Part shown: positions 59,503 through 64,000 of the stretch, piece by piece
Position numbering within the stretch: position 1 is the first letter of the stretch
Layout of the letters: every line of letters begins with the position of its first letter
From: Chitinophagaceae bacterium
GTDB lineage: Bacteria; Bacteroidota; Bacteroidia; Chitinophagales; Chitinophagaceae
Direction of reading: 5' to 3'
Assembly (NCBI GenBank): GCA_004028795.1
Contig: SAIW01000006.1
Span: 124,001 to 188,000, forward strand
DNA length: 64,000 nt
Program-made: the position numbers and the translations under genes
The notes under the pieces: generated by a model
Seen by the model: only the letters and a program-made list of their open reading frames with translations
Database searches by the model: none
Told to the model about the DNA's origin: nothing

Positions 59503-60978
59503 TTAAACATTCAAATAAGTTCCCAATCCTTGCAAACCGCCTTCTCTTCCAAAACCACTTTCTTTATAACCGCCAAAAGGAGAGGTTGGGTCGAACTTGT
59601 TATACGTATTTGCCCAAATAACACCGGCTCTCAATTTGGTTGTTAAGTTAAAAATCTTAGAACCCTTATCAGTCCATACGCCTGCACTTAAACCATAAGG
59701 TGTATTATTGGCTTTTTCAATTACTTCATCATCTGTTCTAAAGGTTTGAATAGCTAATACAGGACCGAAAATTTCTTCCTGTGCAATACGGCTGCTTTGT
59801 GCCACATTGGTAAACAATGTGGGTTTGCAGAAGAAACCTTTTTTGGGTAATGTACAACTGCTTTCAAAAATTTCTAATCCTTCTTTTTTTCCGATGGTGA
59901 TATATTTATGAATGGTTTCTAATTGTTGTTTGGAGTTGATGGCACCCACATCTGTATTCTTATCCATCGGGTCACCAACAATCAATGTTGCAATTCTGTC
60001 TTTCAGTTTACGCATTACTTCTTTGTAAATAGATTCCTGCACAAACAATCTGGAACCTGCACAACAAACATGACCCTGATTAAAATAAATTCCATTGATG
60101 ATTCCTTCAACAGCCTGATCTATCGGTGCATCTTCAAAGATGATATTTGCAGCTTTTCCACCTAATTCTAACGTAACTTTTTTATCTGTTCCGGCAACAG
60201 CACGTTGAATAATCTTTCCTACATCAGTGCTTCCCGTAAAAGCAATTTTATTAATGTCAGGATGATTAACTATTGCAGCCCCTGTTGCACCTGCACCTGT
60301 AATAATATTTACAACACCGGGTGGCAAATCACTTTCCTGAATTATTTCAGCAAGCTTCAAAGCCGTGAGTGGCGTGGTTTCAGCGGGTTTCAACACAACT
60401 GTATTTCCTGTTGCCAATGCCGGTGCAATTTTCCATGCAGCCATTAACAAAGGAAAATTCCACGGAATAATTTGTCCGGCAACACCCAAAGGTTTCGGGT
60501 TACGATTCGGAAAAGCATATGCCAGTTTATCTGCCCAACCTGCATAATAAAAGAAATGATTGGCTACCAATGGCACATCAATATCTCTGCTTTCTCTAAT
60601 AGGTTTACCACCGTCTAATGTTTCAATCACCGCAAATTCTCTTGCACGCTCCTGAATCATTCTGGCAATACGATAAATATACTTTGCTCTTTCTTTTGCA
60701 GGCATTTTACTCCACACTTTATCGTATGCAGTTCTTGCTGCTTTCGCTGCCTTATCAACGTCAGCAGCATTGGCTTCTGCAACACTTGATAATTTTTCTT
60801 CTGTTGCCGGATTAATTGTATCAAAATATTTTTTACTTAATGGTTTTTCGAATTTGCCATTAATGAATAAATCGTATTGTGCATCAATCGTAGCACTGCT
60901 TTTACTTTCAGGAGCGGGAGCATAATTGATGGTATCAAATTTTAATTTCAATGTATTATTCTTTGCTGCTTTAGCCAT
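59503..60978 (-). CDS. NAD(P)-dependent aldehyde dehydrogenase
   Basis: Oxidises an aldehyde to the acid. From the ATG at 60978 the protein has 491 residues: cofactor region IIPWNFPLLMAAWK, general base Glu271 in LELGGK and catalytic Cys305 in GHVCCAGSR. Adjacent deoC suggests that the substrate is acetaldehyde or a related product of deoxyribose 5-phosphate cleavage. The upstream in-frame ATG at 61005 would extend into the leader repeat and adds only non-conserved residues. Next to a half-length ALDH paralogue. Confidence 0.95.
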   Translation of the reverse strand: MAKAAKNNTLKLKFDTINYAPAPESKSSATIDAQYDLFINGKFEKPLSKKYFDTINPATEEKLSSVAEANAADVDKAAKAARTAYDKVWSKMPAKERAKYIYRIARMIQERAREFAVIETLDGGKPIRESRDIDVPLVANHFFYYAGWADKLAYAFPNRNPKPLGVAGQIIPWNFPLLMAAWKIAPALATGNTVVLKPAETTPLTALKLAEIIQESDLPPGVVNIITGAGATGAAIVNHPDINKIAFTGSTDVGKIIQRAVAGTDKKVTLELGGKAANIIFEDAPIDQAVEGIINGIYFNQGHVCCAGSRLFVQESIYKEVMRKLKDRIATLIVGDPMDKNTDVGAINSKQQLETIHKYITIGKKEGLEIFESSCTLPKKGFFCKPTLFTNVAQSSRIAQEEIFGPVLAIQTFRTDDEVIEKANNTPYGLSAGVWTDKGSKIFNLTTKLRAGVIWANTYNKFDPTSPFGGYKESGFGREGGLQGLGTYLNV

Positions 60979-60988
60979 TGTGTTAGTT

Positions 60989-61105
60989 TTATTTTTGGTA
61001 ACCAACTTTTAGTTATTAATTAAGCATCGTTGTCCAAAGGACTCCTTTGGAGCGTCGCACACTTGTACGCCTGTCTGCCGATAGGCAGGCTTTATTCTTT
61101 ATTCA
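60989..61105 (-). repeat. GTGCGACGC leader element with two nested palindromes, upstream of ALDH
   Basis: On the minus strand the insert GCCTGCCTATCGGCAGACAG, the core GTACAAGTGTGCGACGC, the insert CCAAAGGAGTCCTTTGG, and a final AAAAGTTGGTTACCAAAA ending about 12 bases before the ALDH start. The most elaborate copy; sense with ALDH. Confidence 0.7.
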
Positions 61106-61106
61106 G

Positions 61107-61204
61107 CAATTTTAACCACAGAGTTCACAAAGTTTTTTCACAGAAAGCACAGAGTTTTCTTTGTGTACTCTGTGTATCACTCAATGTCCTCTGTGGTTAA
61201 ACTT
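61107..61204. repeat. Long inverted repeat between deoC and ALDH
   Basis: Ends TTTAACCACAGAG and CTCTGTGGTTAAA are exact inverses about 70 bases apart. Inner pairs (CACAAAG with CTTTGTG; CACAGAG with CTCTGTG) allow a long cruciform or hairpin. The right end abuts the deoC stop. Confidence 0.7.
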
Positions 61205-62115
61205 TAATCAACAGAAAAATAATTGGCACTTTGATAAACGCCTGTTCTTTCTTTTTCCAATTGCATCAACACATCATTTGCCAAGCTGCTGGCACCAAAC
61301 CTGAACCAATGATTGTTCATCCATGCTTCGCCTAATGTTTCCTGCAACATCACCAGATAATGCAATGCTACCTTTGATTTTGATATCCCGCCTGCAGGTT
61401 TCATAGCAATCATCTTTCCTGTTTTATAATAAAAATCTCTGATAGCTTCCAGCATCACCAATGTTACCGGCATGGTTGCCGCAGGTTGTATTTTACCGGT
61501 GGATGTTTTAATAAAATCTGCTCCTGCATACATGGCAATATCACTCGCTCTTCTCACTTTATCGTAAGTAACCAATTCACCTGTTTCTAAAATAACTTTC
61601 AATCTCGCATTACCGCAGGTTTCTTTAATAGCAGCAATTTCATCAAACACAAAATTGTATTCTCCTTCTAAAAATTTGCCTCTGCTTATTACCATATCAA
61701 TTTCATCTGCACCTTCTGCAACTGCAAATTTGGTATCACGAATTTTTACATCTTTCGGTGCTTGTCCGCTTGGGAAAGCCGTTGCTACGGCTGCTACTTT
61801 TACACCGCTGTTACCTAAAGCTGCTTTCGCAATTTTTACCATACTGGGGTAAACACAAATAGCAGCCACAGTGGGTAAGCCGGGATATGCATCATGTAAA
61901 TGCTGTGCCTTATAACACAACTGCTGCACTTTACCTTTTGAATCCTTCCCTTCTAAAGTAGTAAGGTCAATCATATTTAAAACCAACTTCAAGCCATTTA
62001 CTTTGGTTTCAGTTTTTATACTTCTTGTTGTAAAACGTTTCGCTTTTTCTTCAACACCCACCTGGTCTATTCTTGAGGAGATATTAAAATCAGGTATTGT
62101 TTGCGTTGCAATCAT
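61204..62115 (-). CDS. deoC: Deoxyribose-phosphate aldolase
   Basis: Cleaves 2-deoxyribose 5-phosphate to glyceraldehyde 3-phosphate and acetaldehyde. TIM-barrel class I aldolase: the Schiff-base lysine is in GADFIKTSTGK and the second lysine in AMKPAGGI; EIDMVISRGKFLEGEY and LKVILETGEL are also diagnostic. 303 residues is longer than E. coli DeoC (259) because of an N-terminal region of about 50 residues, common in this group. It precedes the ALDH genes; together they could carry deoxyribose to acetate and glycolysis. Confidence 0.96.
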   Translation of the reverse strand: MIATQTIPDFNISSRIDQVGVEEKAKRFTTRSIKTETKVNGLKLVLNMIDLTTLEGKDSKGKVQQLCYKAQHLHDAYPGLPTVAAICVYPSMVKIAKAALGNSGVKVAAVATAFPSGQAPKDVKIRDTKFAVAEGADEIDMVISRGKFLEGEYNFVFDEIAAIKETCGNARLKVILETGELVTYDKVRRASDIAMYAGADFIKTSTGKIQPAATMPVTLVMLEAIRDFYYKTGKMIAMKPAGGISKSKVALHYLVMLQETLGEAWMNNHWFRFGASSLANDVLMQLEKERTGVYQSANYFSVD

Positions 62116-62134
62116 TTCAATTTTTTGAGGACGT

Positions 62135-62163
62135 CAAATGTAATAAAATAAAATTGCCTGCAA
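62135..62163 (-). promoter_or_regulatory. Putative deoC promoter
   Basis: On the minus strand TTG (62161-62163), 18-base spacer, TACATTTG (62135-62142), a full match to the Bacteroidota -7 box. Predicted start about 14 bases before the deoC ATG. The -33 box lies within the secA terminator stem. Confidence 0.45.
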
Positions 62164-62187
62164 GCATATTGATACTTACAGGCAATG
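62146..62187 (-). terminator. Intrinsic terminator after secA
   Basis: On the minus strand ATTGCCTGTAAG / CTTGCAGGCAAT (one G-U pair) with a 10-base loop and a T-rich tail. It begins 17 bases after the secA stop. Confidence 0.8.
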
Positions 62188-62202
62188 TAGTTAAGTAATA
62201 CC

Positions 62203-64000
62203 TTATAACTCCTTCCCATGGCACTGTTTAAACTTCTTACCGCTTCCGCAAGGGCAAGGATCGTTTCTGCCAATCTTCGGTTCAACTCTTATCGGTTCCT
62301 GTTTTACAGGTGTTGGGTCGTAATAATCTTTTTCATTGGCACCATATTCCTGACCTGCTGCATCAATCTCACTTTTGTTTGCATTCATTTTACTCAAGTC
62401 AGTTTTTTGTTGCCTTCCTTCTTTTACCTGCTCACCTTCTGCCAAAGGAATAGAAGCATGGCTGAGGAACTGTACGATATTTTTGTTCACTTCTGTATCC
62501 ATGTTTTTAAATAAAGTAAAGGCTTCTACTTTATAAATAACCAATGGGTCTTTCTGTTCGTAAGTGGCTGTTTGTACACTTTGTTTTAAATCATCCATTG
62601 CACGTAAATGCTCTTTCCATGCATCATCAATTAAACCTAACGTTACACTTCGTTCCAAAGCGTTTACCAATTCTGCTCCTTCTGTATCCAATGTCTTCTT
62701 CATATTAGCTAACACCTGCATACCTTTTCTTCCATCTGTAAAAGGAACAATTACATTTTCAATATGACTGCCTTGCTGTAATTTGATGTTTTTGAAAACA
62801 GGTAATGATTGTTTGGCTAATTCTTCTTTCTTACGTTGATAGTTTACAATGGCTTCACTATATAACTTTTCCGCTAATTGCTGTTCAGGTGATTTCTCTA
62901 ATTCTTCTGCAGTAATAGCACTATCAACACCAAAGTTTACAATAACTGCTAACCGGAAACCTTCATAATCATTCTGTTCTTTGAATGATGAAACCAAGCC
63001 TTCTGCAACAGTATAAAATGCATTGTCTAAATCCAATGCTAATCTTTCACCAAACAATGCATGGTTACGTTTGGTATAAATAACTGTACGTTGTTTATTC
63101 ATCACATCATCATACTCCAACAAACGTTTACGAATACCAAAGTTGTTTTCTTCAACCTTGCGTTGTGCACGTTCAATAGATTTGGTAATCATACTGTGCT
63201 GAATCACTTCACCTTCTTTATAACCTGCAAAGTCCATTACTTTGGCAATACGTTCACTGCCAAACATTCTCATCAAATCATCCTCCAGTGCCACAAAGAA
63301 TTGAGAAGAACCGGGATCTCCCTGACGGCCTGCACGACCACGCAACTGCCTATCAACACGACGGGATTCATGACGCTCAGTACCAATAATTGCCAATCCG
63401 CCTGCCTCTTTAACACCCGGTCCTAACTTGATATCGGTACCACGACCTGCCATGTTCGTTGCAATGGTTACCGCACCTGCAATACCTGCTTCGGCAACCA
63501 CCTGAGATTCTCTGGCATGTTGCTTAGCGTTTAATACATTATGAGGAATTTGTTTCTGGCGAAGCATTCTGCTTAATAATTCACTCACTTCAACAGAAGT
63601 AGTACCAACCAATACAGGTCTTCCTTCGCCTCTTAGTTTTACAACTTCATCTATTACAGCACCAAATTTTTCACGTTTGGTTTTATATACTAAATCTTCT
63701 TCATCTTTTCTGATACAAGGAATATTGGTTGGAATAGAAACCACATCCAACTTATAAATATCCCACAACTCTGCAGCTTCTGTTTCGGCGGTACCCGTCA
63801 TACCGCAAAGCTTGTGATACATTCTGAAATAGTTCTGTAAGGTTACGGTAGCATAGGTTTGCGTAGTGGCTTCAATTTTTACATTTTCTTTTGCTTCAAT
63901 AGCCTGATGCAAACCATCGCTGTATCGGCGGCCTTCCATAATACGGCCTGTTTGTTCATCAACAATTTTTACCTGATCTTCAATTACAACATACTCAACA
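62203..64000 (-). CDS. secA: Preprotein translocase ATPase SecA, 5' part missing
   Basis: Motor of the Sec export pathway at the inner membrane. The frame is open to the window edge, so the N-terminal part of the gene is outside; about 598 residues are visible. It begins in the region before nucleotide-binding fold 2, with [18 protein letters not shown] and MTGTAETEA, then helicase motifs [12 protein letters not shown] and the arginine-finger region [15 protein letters not shown]. It ends with the zinc-binding SecB/lipid-interaction motif [19 protein letters not shown] (three Cys and one His). A terminator follows. Confidence 0.97.
   Translation of the reverse strand, partial: VEYVVIEDQVKIVDEQTGRIMEGRRYSDGLHQAIEAKENVKIEATTQTYATVTLQNYFRMYHKLCGMTGTAETEAAELWDIYKLDVVSIPTNIPCIRKDEEDLVYKTKREKFGAVIDEVVKLRGEGRPVLVGTTSVEVSELLSRMLRQKQIPHNVLNAKQHARESQVVAEAGIAGAVTIATNMAGRGTDIKLGPGVKEAGGLAIIGTERHESRRVDRQLRGRAGRQGDPGSSQFFVALEDDLMRMFGSERIAKVMDFAGYKEGEVIQHSMITKSIERAQRKVEENNFGIRKRLLEYDDVMNKQRTVIYTKRNHALFGERLALDLDNAFYTVAEGLVSSFKEQNDYEGFRLAVIVNFGVDSAITAEELEKSPEQQLAEKLYSEAIVNYQRKKEELAKQSLPVFKNIKLQQGSHIENVIVPFTDGRKGMQVLANMKKTLDTEGAELVNALERSVTLGLIDDAWKEHLRAMDDLKQSVQTATYEQKDPLVIYKVEAFTLFKNMDTEVNKNIVQFLSHASIPLAEGEQVKEGRQQKTDLSKMNANKSEIDAAGQEYGANEKDYYDPTPVKQEPIRVEPKIGRNDPCPCGSGKKFKQCHGKEL

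Noticed and set aside
13380-61105. GTGCGACGC elements as a CRISPR array or phage attachment sites
   Set aside because: Copies are kilobases apart, lack regular spacers and cas or integrase genes, and sit in housekeeping spacers.
1-64000. tRNA, rRNA or riboswitch genes
   Set aside because: The spacers were read for cloverleaf, rRNA and common riboswitch landmarks; none was convincing, though a covariance-model search would be needed to exclude them.

Overview
The window is a low-GC, densely coding bacterial chromosome segment, almost certainly from the phylum Bacteroidota and most like a Chitinophagaceae-type member. The supports are the Bacteroidota-type RNA polymerase omega subunit, DUF4835 and DUF4296 proteins, an FtsZ with a very long C-terminal extension, an OmpA-like protein with thrombospondin type-3 repeats, absence of strong Shine-Dalgarno sequences, and promoters of the TTTG / TAnnTTTG type. 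No rRNA, tRNA, CRISPR array or intact insertion sequence was found. Genus cannot be fixed from the sequence alone.

Layout. 1-8.8 kb: the 3' part of an aconitase gene, an alpha/beta hydrolase, a Pmp3-like membrane peptide, a secreted two-repeat protein with a cysteine-rich tail, an epimerase, a flavin monooxygenase, a methyltransferase and a TPR protein. 8.8-25.9 kb (minus strand): a complete division and cell wall (dcw) cluster in transcription order mraZ-rsmH-ftsL-ftsI-murE-mraY-murD-ftsW-murG-murC-ftsQ-ftsA-ftsZ, opened by a promoter overlapping a recognisable MraZ box and closed by an intrinsic terminator. 26-43 kb: housekeeping genes (DUF3052, queA, an orphan histidine kinase, yqgE, CoA-transferase A/B, DUF4296, DUF4835, coaBC, rpoZ, bamD, OmpA-like and barrel proteins, polyprenyl synthase, recJ, a membrane-anchored serine protease, htpG). 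43-50 kb: a secreted M14 peptidase, GNAT, small proteins, a DUF1573 protein, a TPR lipoprotein, rpe and a gene remnant. 50.1-53.0 kb: a two-gene encapsulin operon. 53-64 kb (minus strand): mlaE, malic enzyme, an M20 amidohydrolase, a SPOR protein, a deoC/ALDH/half-ALDH deoxyribose-type catabolic cluster, and the 3' part of secA.

The most notable system is the encapsulin operon: a Family 2A shell protein overlapping by 17 bp a SufS-type cysteine desulfurase that carries an extra ~230-residue low-complexity N-terminal region, as expected for its cargo-loading domain. Its promoter is a perfect Bacteroidota match and is covered by two perfect TTGAA/TTCAA palindromes, which suggests dedicated regulation. 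The serine acetyltransferase and rhodanese genes found beside some related operons are absent.

The second notable theme is repeats. A roughly 45-85 bp element with core GTGCGACGC occurs 12 times, nine of them in the sense orientation just upstream of a start codon, some carrying nested GC-rich palindromes. A separate CCCCTAAAGGGG palindrome family lies in frame inside the first codons of murC, murG, ftsW and murD and abuts or supplies the stop codons of murD, mraY and the SPOR gene. Other intergenic-style repeats have entered queA and rsmH coding sequence.
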